Assembly (NCBI GenBank): GCA_003483345.1
Contig: DMWH01000251.1
Span: forward strand, 13,825-28,148
Reading direction: 5' to 3'
Length of the DNA: 14,324 bases
Source of the DNA: Clostridiales bacterium
GTDB taxonomy: Bacteria; Bacillota; Clostridia; Tissierellales; Sedimentibacteraceae
The number at the start of each line of letters is the position of its first letter. Position 1 is the first letter of the stretch. The notes under the pieces are model-generated. The model did not search any database. It was not told the DNA's origin and saw nothing but the letters and a program-made list of their open reading frames with translations. Positions 1 to 7,344 of the stretch are shown here, piece after piece. Both the position numbers and the translations under genes were made by a program.

Positions 1-1107
1 GGGGATATTGATATTTTCAAGGGATATCGTGTCCAGCACAATACAAACAGAGGTCCGGCAAAAGGAGGAGTACGATTTCACCAGGACGTCACTCTTGATG
101 AGATAAAAGCTCTTGCCATGCTTATGACATGGAAATGCTCGCTTGCCGGAATACCCTTCGGAGGCGCAAAAGGCGGGGTTGCAGTAGATCCGTCACTTCT
201 TTCAGAAAGAGAACTTGAAAATCTTACAAGAAGATATACATACGAGCTTATCCCTCTTATCGGGCCTGAAAAAGACATACCTGCTCCTGATGTCGGTACA
301 AATGCAAAGGTAATGGCATGGATAATGGACACTTACTCCATAGCCAAAGGCTATATGGTGCCTGGAGTGGTAACAGGCAAGCCCATAGAACTTGGAGGAA
401 GCCAGGGTAGAGAAGAAGCTACCAGCCGGGGTGCAGTATATACAATACTTGCAGCACTTAAAATTTTAAAAATAAATCCTTCTAATTTAACTACGGTAAT
501 CCAGGGTTTTGGAAATGTGGGAAGCAATACAGCAAAAATACTTTTTGACCATGGTTTTAAGATAATAGCAATATCTGATGTAGGAGGGGCAATAAGAAAT
601 GACAAAGGAATAGACCCTTACAAACTGGATGAATATGTACAGGCAAATAATAAGACAATTGCAGGATATAATCAGGCAGAGGCAATAGAACCATCTGAAC
701 TATTTAAGATAAAATGTGACGTTCTCTTTCCTGCTGCACTTGAAAATCAGATAACAAAAGAAAATGCTGCTTATATAGATACAAAGATTCTTGCAGAAGG
801 CGCAAACGCACCTACAACGCCGGATGCAGATCCTATACTTAAGGACAAGGGAGTATTTGTTATTCCTGACATACTCTGCAACTCGGGCGGAGTAACAGTA
901 TCTTACTTTGAATGGGTACAGGGAAACCTTGCATACTTCTGGAGCAAAAGAGAAGTTAATCTTCAGCTAAGAGACATAATGGAGAAAGCTTTCTACGAGA
1001 CATACAACTTTTCTGTTGATAAAAAGCTTGATATGCGGAAAGCTGCCATGGCTCTTGCAGTAAATAAGGTAGCAAGTGCCATGAAACTCAGGGGAGTATA
1101 TCCGTAA
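1..1107 (+). CDS. gdhA: Glutamate dehydrogenase, 5'-truncated by window edge
   Basis: Catalyses reversible oxidative deamination of glutamate to 2-oxoglutarate and ammonia with NAD(P), as a cytosolic hexamer in this family. The frame is open from base 1, so the first internal ATG (118) is not the true start. 368 codons are visible and roughly 45-50 N-terminal residues are missing compared with the usual ~415. Visible motifs, counted from base 1: substrate-binding KGGVR at 21-25, the PFGGAKGG loop with the catalytic lysine at 57, the APDVGT segment, and the Rossmann GFGNVG at 169-174. The C-terminal half carries the expected AEGANAPTTP and DILCNSGGVTVSYFEW blocks. Coenzyme preference cannot be decided by eye. 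A 191-bp AT-rich gap with no convincing terminator separates it from the next gene. The symbol is by family; rocG or gudB would be equally apt. Confidence 0.95.
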   Translation, partial: GDIDIFKGYRVQHNTNRGPAKGGVRFHQDVTLDEIKALAMLMTWKCSLAGIPFGGAKGGVAVDPSLLSERELENLTRRYTYELIPLIGPEKDIPAPDVGTNAKVMAWIMDTYSIAKGYMVPGVVTGKPIELGGSQGREEATSRGAVYTILAALKILKINPSNLTTVIQGFGNVGSNTAKILFDHGFKIIAISDVGGAIRNDKGIDPYKLDEYVQANNKTIAGYNQAEAIEPSELFKIKCDVLFPAALENQITKENAAYIDTKILAEGANAPTTPDADPILKDKGVFVIPDILCNSGGVTVSYFEWVQGNLAYFWSKREVNLQLRDIMEKAFYETYNFSVDKKLDMRKAAMALAVNKVASAMKLRGVYP

Positions 1108-1286
1108 GAAAAAATTTAATTTAAATAAAGATAAAGATAATCTGGCTGATACTGACCTGATAATTTTTATAATATATTGATTTCTATACTGCATCGATAT
1201 ATTAAAAAATAATGATGGTTGGCAAACAGCTATGTAATTATAAGATTTTATCAGATGTAATTTCAAGAAAAATGAAAACCAAATAA

Positions 1287-1294
1287 AAGGAGAG
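1287..1294 (+). promoter_or_regulatory. Strong ribosome binding site AAGGAGAG
   Basis: AAGGAGAG ends 4 bases before the ATG at 1299, and the GGAG core lies 6 bases from it. It fixes the start of the oxidoreductase gene. It is one of only two good Shine-Dalgarno sequences in the window. Confidence 0.8.
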
Positions 1295-1298
1295 AGTA

Positions 1299-3248
1299 AT
1301 GGTTCTGGATAAATTATTAAGCCCTATAAAGATTGGAAAAATTGAGATACCAAACAGGGTTGCTCTTGCTCCAATGGGAGTAAGTGTGCATGCCCCTGAT
1401 GACAGCTGGCCGAAAAGAACTATCAGGTATTTTGAAGAAAGGGCAATTGGCGGCACAGGGCTGATAATTACTTCATTCACCAGAGTGCATAACAAGATTG
1501 CTACAGGACCTGCTCCTCTTGTCGGTATTTATGAAGACAGGTTAATTAGCAGCCATGCACAACTTGTTGAAAGAATTCACCGCCATGATTCTAAGATATT
1601 TATACAGATATCTCTTTTCGGTGCAAAATTCGGAGGCCTTCAGGGCCCTTCAGAAATATATAGTCTTAATTATAATAAAAAACCGGTGGAGCTTACTACT
1701 GATGAAGTTGAAACTATAATTGAATATTTCATTAATGGAGCAGTCAGGGCAAGTCAGGCAGGATATGATGGAGTGGAAATCCATGGAGGTTATGATTATC
1801 TTATAGGGGCAATGGTTTCACCTGCCCTTAATAAAAGAACTGACAAATACGGTGGTTCTTTTGAAAACCGGATGAGATTCCCGCTTGAAATATATAAAGG
1901 AATAAGGCAGAACTGCCCGGATATGGCAGTCGGATACAAATTCAGCGCATACGAATGGCTGCCAGGCGGTATTGATGTGGAGCTGGGCAAAAAAATCGGA
2001 AGATATATGGCTGATGCAGGTGTGGATTTTCTTGATGTGGCAAGTGCTTCTTCGACTACTGTACTTGTAAACAGCGAATATCCTGCTGTTCCACCGGTTT
2101 ATGTTCCGAGAAATACACTGATGCCTCTTTCAAAGGCAGTAAAGGAAGTATGCCCTGAGGTTCCTGTTCTTGCAAACGGAGCAATTACTGTTCCGCAGGA
2201 AGCTGATGAAGCTATTGCTGCAGGATTATGCGATATGGTTGCCATGGGGAGAGGACTTATTGCCGATCCTCACTGGGTTAATAATGCCAGGGCTGGACGC
2301 CCTGTAGTACAGTGTATCCGATGCAATGTCTGTCACCATCAGTTATGGAGGTTTGGACCACTGTGGTGCAGCATGAATCCTTATGTTTTAAAAGAAGCAT
2401 CACAGGATCTTTCAATTCCTTCCAGAAAGAAAAAAGTAATGGTTGTAGGAGCTGGTCCGGCAGGACTGAGATGCGCTATAACAGCATCAAAAAGAGGCCA
2501 TGATGTTACCGTTTATGAAAAAAAGCCTTTTATCGGCGGCATGATGTATCCGGGAAGCCGTCCGAAATTCAAGGAAGACGTTGCTCTTGCTCTTGACTGG
2601 TTTAAATATGAACTTGATTCAAATAATGTAAAACTGGAATTAAACACTAATGTCACACCTGAATTAGTCGAAAAAATTTCTCCTGATGCACTGGTTATTG
2701 CAACCGGCTCAAATCCCATAATGCCTGATGTTCCTGGCATAGAGATGAAACATGTTGACAGTGCTGTAAATATACTAAGCGATATTTCCCAGTATAAGGG
2801 AGAGAAAGCGGTAGTCATAGGTGGCGGAGATGTCGGTTGTGAGACTGCATGCTTCCTGGCTGATAATGGTTTTAAGGCGACTATTGTTGAAATGCTGCCT
2901 AAAATTCTTGAAGAAAATGAAATAACTGAAGTTAAATTAAGGCTCATGAACCTCATTAAAGAAAGAAATATTGAAGTTATTACAGAAAGCCATCTTAATG
3001 CCATTTATGAAGGCGGAGTAGAGCTGATGGTTCCATATGATACCCAGATGGGCGTAAAGGATGGCGGAAGGGAAATGGGGATTGATGCGGATCTTGTAGC
3101 AATTGCAATCAATGCAAAACCTGATGAAGAATTTATTTCTGCTCTTTCCATGAAGGCTGAAGAATTTTACATTATAGGTGATTGCAGCCAGCCGGGAAGA
3201 ATAAGGGAAGCAGTTGAAGCAGGGGAAAATATCGCAAGAGTGATTTAA
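1299..3248 (+). CDS. FMN/4Fe-4S/FAD NADH:flavin oxidoreductase (dienoyl-CoA/enoate reductase family)
   Basis: A 649-residue old-yellow-enzyme-type reductase of the 2,4-dienoyl-CoA reductase/TMADH architecture. In this family electrons pass from NAD(P)H via FAD and a 4Fe-4S cluster to FMN, which reduces an activated C=C bond or, in TMADH, oxidises an amine. Residues ~1-335 form the FMN TIM barrel, with H162 and Y167 in the substrate loop. Cluster cysteines are C339, C342, C345 and C357. Residues ~380-649 form the dinucleotide-binding part, with GAGPAG at 384-389 and GGGDVG at 508-513. The length is normal for the family. Start chosen by the strong RBS at 1287. The substrate is unknown; steroid or bile-acid, enoate and dienoyl-CoA reductases all share this layout. 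The neighbouring glutamate dehydrogenase does not decide it. The cysteine spacing and the residue at 165 are discussed in the findings. Confidence 0.93.
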   Translation: MVLDKLLSPIKIGKIEIPNRVALAPMGVSVHAPDDSWPKRTIRYFEERAIGGTGLIITSFTRVHNKIATGPAPLVGIYEDRLISSHAQLVERIHRHDSKIFIQISLFGAKFGGLQGPSEIYSLNYNKKPVELTTDEVETIIEYFINGAVRASQAGYDGVEIHGGYDYLIGAMVSPALNKRTDKYGGSFENRMRFPLEIYKGIRQNCPDMAVGYKFSAYEWLPGGIDVELGKKIGRYMADAGVDFLDVASASSTTVLVNSEYPAVPPVYVPRNTLMPLSKAVKEVCPEVPVLANGAITVPQEADEAIAAGLCDMVAMGRGLIADPHWVNNARAGRPVVQCIRCNVCHHQLWRFGPLWCSMNPYVLKEASQDLSIPSRKKKVMVVGAGPAGLRCAITASKRGHDVTVYEKKPFIGGMMYPGSRPKFKEDVALALDWFKYELDSNNVKLELNTNVTPELVEKISPDALVIATGSNPIMPDVPGIEMKHVDSAVNILSDISQYKGEKAVVIGGGDVGCETACFLADNGFKATIVEMLPKILEENEITEVKLRLMNLIKERNIEVITESHLNAIYEGGVELMVPYDTQMGVKDGGREMGIDADLVAIAINAKPDEEFISALSMKAEEFYIIGDCSQPGRIREAVEAGENIARVI

Positions 3249-3262
3249 AGGAACGCTTTGAC

Positions 3263-3280
3263 TTAATAATTTATTATTAA
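3263..3280 (+). terminator. AT-only hairpin after the oxidoreductase gene (weak)
   Basis: TTAATAAT and ATTATTAA are perfect inverted arms around a TT loop, starting 14 bases after the stop codon at 3248. The stem contains no G or C and is followed by an A-rich rather than T-rich tract, so it is a poor intrinsic terminator. It is listed only because nothing better is seen in this gap. Confidence 0.2.
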
Positions 3281-3364
3281 AAATTAAAAATAGTAATAAA
3301 AAAATCTAAATCAATAACTTCCGGTTTAATAGGAATAATTTGCTTATTCACCAAAATAATATAG

Positions 3365-3390
3365 AATTTGGTGAACGTATTCACCAAATT
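3365..3390. promoter_or_regulatory. Perfect 26-bp palindromic operator-like site upstream of yjbQ
   Basis: Arms AATTTGGTGAA (3365-3375) and TTCACCAAATT (3380-3390) are exact inverted complements around the spacer CGTA. A third half-site, ATTCACCAAA, lies just upstream at 3346-3355. A possible -10, TATAAA (3394-3399), follows immediately, so a bound protein would cover the -35 region of a promoter for the gene at 3424. The inner core GTGAAC..TTCAC matches the core of Rex operators, but the flanking base differs (GGTGAA rather than TGTGAA). The binding protein is therefore not identified. Confidence 0.6.
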
Positions 3391-3410
3391 TACTATAAAT
3401 CAAGTGAATG

Positions 3411-3416
3411 AAAGGA
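3411..3416 (+). promoter_or_regulatory. Ribosome binding site AAAGGA selecting the GTG start of yjbQ
   Basis: AAAGGA is 7 bases from GTG at 3424 but only 1 base from the in-frame TTG at 3418. It therefore supports the GTG as the start. Confidence 0.7.
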
Positions 3417-3423
3417 TTTGGAA

Positions 3424-3840
3424 GTGAAAAGTTATCGGAAAGAATTATGGTTTGAAATACAGAAAAGAAGGCAGTTTGTAAATATAACCCGGGAAGTGGA
3501 AAAATGCCTGCTTGAGAGCGGCATCAGGGAGGGGCTTGTCCTCTGTAATGCAATGCACATAACTGCAAGTATTTTCATAAATGATGATGAAAGCGGCCTT
3601 CACGCAGATTTTGAGAAATGGCTTGAGAAACTTGCTCCTGAAAAACCATATAATCAGTACCAGCATAATGGTTACGAAGATAATGCGGACGCTCATCTTA
3701 AAAGGCAGATAATGGGGCGCGAGGTAGTAGTTGCTGTTACGGAAGGGCGTCTTGATCTTGGTCCCTGGGAGCAGATATTTTATGGTGAATTTGACGGAAA
3801 GAGGCGTAAAAGAGTACTTGTAAAAATAATAGGGGATTAA
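3424..3840 (+). CDS. yjbQ: YjbQ/UPF0047 family protein
   Basis: A 138-residue protein of the widespread YjbQ (UPF0047) family, for which a weak thiamine-phosphate-synthase activity has been described; its true physiological role is unsettled. The whole family pattern is present from the GTG start. It begins [26 protein letters not shown] contains H45, a further histidine is H81, and [11 protein letters not shown] contains H91; these conserved histidines mark the putative metal/active site. [13 protein letters not shown] and a basic [12 protein letters not shown] tail follow. GTG 3424 is preferred to TTG 3418 because the RBS spacing fits and the resulting N-terminus is the usual one. The gene stands alone behind the palindromic site and converges on the minus-strand gene; the 128-bp gap between them holds no strong terminator. 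Confidence 0.92.
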   Translation: MKSYRKELWFEIQKRRQFVNITREVEKCLLESGIREGLVLCNAMHITASIFINDDESGLHADFEKWLEKLAPEKPYNQYQHNGYEDNADAHLKRQIMGREVVVAVTEGRLDLGPWEQIFYGEFDGKRRKRVLVKIIGD

Positions 3841-3968
3841 TATAATCGGGGATTAATGATTTTACTGTGATTAATTATTTTGCCAATTTTTCTTAAAATC
3901 TGATAGTTTTCCTTAAAACTGGAAGTAAAAAATTCTGTAAAAAGTTTGCAAATAATTCTTGTTTAAAT

Positions 3969-5261
3969 TCAGATATCCAGCCTATACACACGCCAGGTCA
4001 TGGATTTTTTCCCTATTTTAAATAACGGATTTAAAATATCGAAGTTAATATCAGCAAGCTGTGAGCCTGAGCCATGTCTTATCCCAATTGATTTTGCTGC
4101 CTGTGCTGTTTTGTAATAAAGCTGGCTGTCAATACCATTTTTTCTGAAATTTTCATCTACACCAAGTATCAGGATCCTCATGCTTTCAAACTGTTTTTTC
4201 TTAAGTCTTGTCTTAATCAGACTAAATATTTCAATATCTCTTTTCATATCCCTGAAGCTTAAAAAGTTCCCTGATGGCATATAGCTGCTGTTAAATTTTT
4301 TGCCCAGATCGTATTCTTCAATTATCTCATTTATATTCGGCAGGCTTACTGACACTCCTATGGGTACTTCGTTTTTTTCTACAATAAATATCAGTTCCTC
4401 AATTGCAATAGTCCTTATTCCCTGGCACAGGACATCGAATTCATCATCAGTCATAGCTGTAAACTGTGGATGGTTTCCTGCCCCCCATATGGGATTGTAT
4501 AAGTTCTTTATTGTACTTATCTCTTCTTCAAGCCTTCCAAAATCAATATTTCTGAATTTGAAGTCATCAAACCTGTCGCCTTTGCCCTGCCTGTTGAATC
4601 TTTCAGTTATTCTGCCCATCATATTTTCTATTCTGCTTAAGTAGCCATTTGAAAGAGAATCATCGGTATTCATGCTGAACCAGTCATTTTCCTTCTTAAA
4701 TCCGAACTTTTCGAAATAGTCAGCATAATATGGGGCATTATAAGGTTCCATAAAATAAGGTTTTTTATCAAAACCATCTACAAGAAGCCCGACCTCGCCA
4801 TTTGCATTAAATTTTGCCGGACCGGTTACATATGCTACCCCGAGTTCTTTTAAATAATCAACTGCAGTCTGCAATATCTGCCTGGCGACGGCCTCATCTT
4901 CAATACACTCAAAATGTCCGACCCATCCGGTTTTAACTCCGTGTGTTTTGCTGTAATTATAATCAGTAAAAGCCATTATTCTTCCTACAGGCTTATTGTC
5001 CATGTAAAATCCGAAGAATTTTATTCTTGTATGATTAAAAAACGGATTTCTCGGAACAAGAAAAGACAGAGCCGTCTTATTCGGATTAAGGTCTGATATC
5101 TCCTGAAGAAAAATTGGAAATACTTTTTTTGATTCAGAGCTGAAATACCATTTGATAAAGTATGGTATTGAGACGAATTTTTTCAGGGTGTTTAAATTAA
5201 CAGAATTAGAGGTATTGGGGATATATTCACCCAGATCTTTAATGTAGATTTTTTTTAACAA
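3969..5261 (-). CDS. GNAT-like N-acyltransferase superfamily protein, substrate unknown
   Basis: A 430-residue cytosolic protein without signal peptide or membrane segment. The N-terminal half has the pattern of a family usually annotated as hypothetical or N-acetyltransferase: RNPFF at 71-75, GRIMAF at 93-98, GWVGHFECIED at 112-122, GPAKFNANGEVGLLVDGFD at 147-165 and PYNAPYYADYFEKFGF at 173-188. These are the strands and acyl-CoA-binding region of a GNAT fold. A second GNAT-like half follows, ending near RILILGVDENFRKNGIDSQLYYKTAQAAKSIG, which resembles the CoA-loop and helix region. Family assignment is from recalled conservation, and no substrate can be given. The start is TTG, the first possible one after an in-frame TGA, with no clear Shine-Dalgarno. 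It is the only minus-strand gene here and is transcribed away from the restriction operon. Confidence 0.85.
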   Translation of the reverse strand: MLKKIYIKDLGEYIPNTSNSVNLNTLKKFVSIPYFIKWYFSSESKKVFPIFLQEISDLNPNKTALSFLVPRNPFFNHTRIKFFGFYMDNKPVGRIMAFTDYNYSKTHGVKTGWVGHFECIEDEAVARQILQTAVDYLKELGVAYVTGPAKFNANGEVGLLVDGFDKKPYFMEPYNAPYYADYFEKFGFKKENDWFSMNTDDSLSNGYLSRIENMMGRITERFNRQGKGDRFDDFKFRNIDFGRLEEEISTIKNLYNPIWGAGNHPQFTAMTDDEFDVLCQGIRTIAIEELIFIVEKNEVPIGVSVSLPNINEIIEEYDLGKKFNSSYMPSGNFLSFRDMKRDIEIFSLIKTRLKKKQFESMRILILGVDENFRKNGIDSQLYYKTAQAAKSIGIRHGSGSQLADINFDILNPLFKIGKKSMTWRVYRLDI

Positions 5262-5363
5262 AACTTTAGCCTGTCAGCCTTTTCTTATAGGCGGTGATAA
5301 AAAAATGATAATACCCAATGTTAAATGCTATTTAATATTTAAGTCAAGGAGAATCTCTTTTTA

Positions 5364-5464
5364 TGTAACAGCCATTTAGAAATGCCCTCTTGTTAGCCAG
5401 GTAGAAATGTCCTCTTATTAGCCAATCATAAATTCACTCTTGCTGACCCGGAAAATGGCTCACA
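5364..5464. mobile_element. IS-end-like remnant with three 25-bp-period repeats
   Basis: The segment begins TGTAACAGCCATTT and ends AAATGGCTCACA, giving imperfect inverted ends (AGCCATTT at 5370-5377 against AAATGGCT at 5453-5460) with TGT...ACA termini. Inside are two 23-bp direct repeats, 5377-5399 and 5402-5424, 21 of 23 identical, beginning TAGAAATGYCCTCTTRTTAG. A third, degenerate copy starts at 5427 (13 of 23), so the period is exactly 25 bp. Multiple repeats near a TG...CA terminus are typical of the ends of IS21-like elements. No transposase gene is in the window and no clear target duplication is seen. Confidence 0.5.
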
Positions 5465-5474
5465 TATTATTTTA

Positions 5475-5501
5475 TTGACATAATTAATAAATAGTTATAA
5501 T
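5475..5501 (+). promoter_or_regulatory. Consensus promoter for the hsd operon
   Basis: TTGACA (5475-5480) and TATAAT (5496-5501) are both perfect sigma-70 hexamers with a 15-bp spacer, shorter than the optimal 17. TAATAT at 5498 would give 17. It lies ~60 bp upstream of the hsdM ATG and begins about 10 bp after the IS-like remnant. No other promoter of comparable quality is seen before the operon. Confidence 0.65.
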
Positions 5502-5559
5502 ATAAGTTAAATAATTTTTACTTATATATTTATCATCATACAGAAAGCAGCCTATTTAA

Positions 5560-7344
5560 ATGTTGCCTGAATGGATAGATAAAAGATACGAAATTTTGTG
5601 GGAGTCATTTAAATCAAATCCTTTTCGCCTTGAAGATGCCCTAAGGGAACTAAGCAAAGGCATAAATGAAATAAAAGATGCAAAAGATGAAGTAATCGTA
5701 ATTCTATCCGAACTGAGAAAAGAAGGAATGATTTCGGTAGCATTCGATCCTGAAGATGCAAGGCGAAGAATTTATAAATTAAGAAGCAAAACAGAAGTAA
5801 TTTCAGACACGCTTTCTTTTGATAAAAAAAAATTGACAAGAAGTGAAATCGAAAGAATATTAAAATCTGCCGCAGATCTGATAAGGACAAGGGTAGATTA
5901 TTCTTTCATTCTGGTGCTTCTCTTTTATAAGCGCATAAGCGATAAATGGAAAATGGAATACCAGGCAGCCTATGATGACGCTATTACAGGTGGATTAAGC
6001 AGTGAAGAAGCAAAAGAAGAGGCTGAAAATTCTGTTTACCATGATTTCAATATTCCTGAAGAATATTTATGGGATAGTTTAAGGAAAAAAGATCCTGCAA
6101 GGATTCCGGAAAACTTTTCCAAAGCCATGAAGGCAATCTCTGAAAATAATCCTGATCTAAAAAGCGTATTTGAGAATATTGATTTCGTCCAGTTTACTAC
6201 AAGCAGAGAAAACACAGAAGTACTAAGACAACTGATTGAATTATTCAGTGAGAAATCTCTCCATAATGTCTCCCCTGATATTCTTGGAGATGCTTATGAA
6301 TGGATATTAAAGTATTTTGCTCCCCAGAAGGCAAAAGAAGGTGAAGTATATACAGCAAGAGAAGTAATAAGGTTAATAGTGGAAATACTGGATCCAAAAC
6401 CGGAGCAGAGTATTTATGATCCTACATGTGGCTCAGGCGGAATGCTTATATCCGCGTTCAAACACATAAAAGATGTTTTTGGCCAGGACGCAGCCAATAA
6501 GCTGTTTTTGTATGGACAGGAAGCCAACCATAGAACATTGGCACTTGCAAAAATGAATTTAAATATTCATGACATAAGAAATGCAAACATCATATATGGA
6601 GACACTTTAAGTTCTCCAAAATTTAAAAATGAATCGGGGGAAACCAAAACTTTTGACATTGTTATTGCAAATCCTCCATGGAATCAGGATGGTTATGATG
6701 AGGAAGTTTTAAAAAAAGCAGAACATTGGTCGAAAAGATTCGAATTTGGTTTTCCTCCCAGACAATCAGCAGACTGGGCATGGATAGAGCATATGATTGC
6801 ATCTGCAAAGGATGAAACCGGCAGAGTCGGAGTTGTAATCGATAATGGCTGTCTGTTTAGAGGCGGAAAAGAAAAAACCATAAGGACAAAAATTGTAGAA
6901 AGAGACCTGATAGAAACAATAATACTTTTACCTGAAAAACTTTTTTATAATACAGGCGCACCCGGGACAGTAATAATTTTAAATAAAAACAAACCTGAAT
7001 TTAAAAAAGAAAAAATCCAGTTTATAAACGCAAGTGATGAATTTGAAGTTCATCCGGAAATCAGAAAATTAAATCTTCTTGGTGACAAAAATATTAAAAA
7101 AATATCAGATGCGTACAAAGGCAAAGATGAAATAAGAGGTTTTTCCCATCTTATTGAAAAAGAAAAGATAGCAAAAAATGATTTTAATCTTAATGTAACA
7201 CTTTATGTATTTCCGGAAGAAGAAGATGAAGAAATCAATATTGCTCAGGAATGGGAAGAGATTGCCTTAATCAATAAAAAAATTTCTCTTACAGAAGATA
7301 AAATTGGGAAATATCTTGAAGAGTTAAAAATAAAAGATGTTTAA
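5560..7344 (+). CDS. hsdM: Type I restriction-modification DNA methyltransferase subunit M, with N-terminal winged-helix-like extension
   Basis: The 594-residue modification subunit, expected to form an M2S1 N6-adenine methyltransferase with HsdS and to join HsdR in the restriction complex. Residues ~90-250 are the HsdM N-terminal helical domain (LTRSEIERILKSAADLIRTR onwards). The AdoMet motif I is DPTCGSGG at 287-294 and the catalytic motif IV is NPPW at 371-374. The C-terminus is helical and charged, as expected for S/M contacts. Residues 1-~80 are an extra domain ahead of the usual start of HsdM. It has predicted helices (RLEDALREL, EVIVILSELRKEG) followed by a basic DARRRIYKL wing, resembling a winged helix. 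ATG 5560 has no good Shine-Dalgarno. The 3' end overlaps fic by 8 bp, indicating translational coupling. Confidence 0.96.
   Translation: MLPEWIDKRYEILWESFKSNPFRLEDALRELSKGINEIKDAKDEVIVILSELRKEGMISVAFDPEDARRRIYKLRSKTEVISDTLSFDKKKLTRSEIERILKSAADLIRTRVDYSFILVLLFYKRISDKWKMEYQAAYDDAITGGLSSEEAKEEAENSVYHDFNIPEEYLWDSLRKKDPARIPENFSKAMKAISENNPDLKSVFENIDFVQFTTSRENTEVLRQLIELFSEKSLHNVSPDILGDAYEWILKYFAPQKAKEGEVYTAREVIRLIVEILDPKPEQSIYDPTCGSGGMLISAFKHIKDVFGQDAANKLFLYGQEANHRTLALAKMNLNIHDIRNANIIYGDTLSSPKFKNESGETKTFDIVIANPPWNQDGYDEEVLKKAEHWSKRFEFGFPPRQSADWAWIEHMIASAKDETGRVGVVIDNGCLFRGGKEKTIRTKIVERDLIETIILLPEKLFYNTGAPGTVIILNKNKPEFKKEKIQFINASDEFEVHPEIRKLNLLGDKNIKKISDAYKGKDEIRGFSHLIEKEKIAKNDFNLNVTLYVFPEEEDEEINIAQEWEEIALINKKISLTEDKIGKYLEELKIKDV

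Noticed and set aside
118..120. ATG at 118 as the start of glutamate dehydrogenase
   Set aside because: The same frame is open back to base 1 and encodes family-typical sequence, including KGGVR, so the true start lies before the window.
1145..1203. Promoter ahead of the oxidoreductase gene
   Set aside because: TATAAT at 1168 and TATATT at 1198 can be found in this AT-rich gap, but neither has a convincing -35 at normal spacing, so none is called.
3418..3420. TTG at 3418 as start of yjbQ
   Set aside because: It is one base from the RBS; GTG 3424 has proper spacing and gives the usual family N-terminus.
3841..3968. Bidirectional terminator between the convergent genes yjbQ and the acyltransferase
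   Set aside because: The best hairpin (AGTTTT 3905-3910 with AAAACT 3915-3920) has only six mostly A/T pairs and no adjoining T run on either strand.
5377..5449. CRISPR-like array from the 25-bp-period repeats
   Set aside because: There are no unique spacers of normal length between units (2 bp only), the copies decay quickly, and no cas gene is present.
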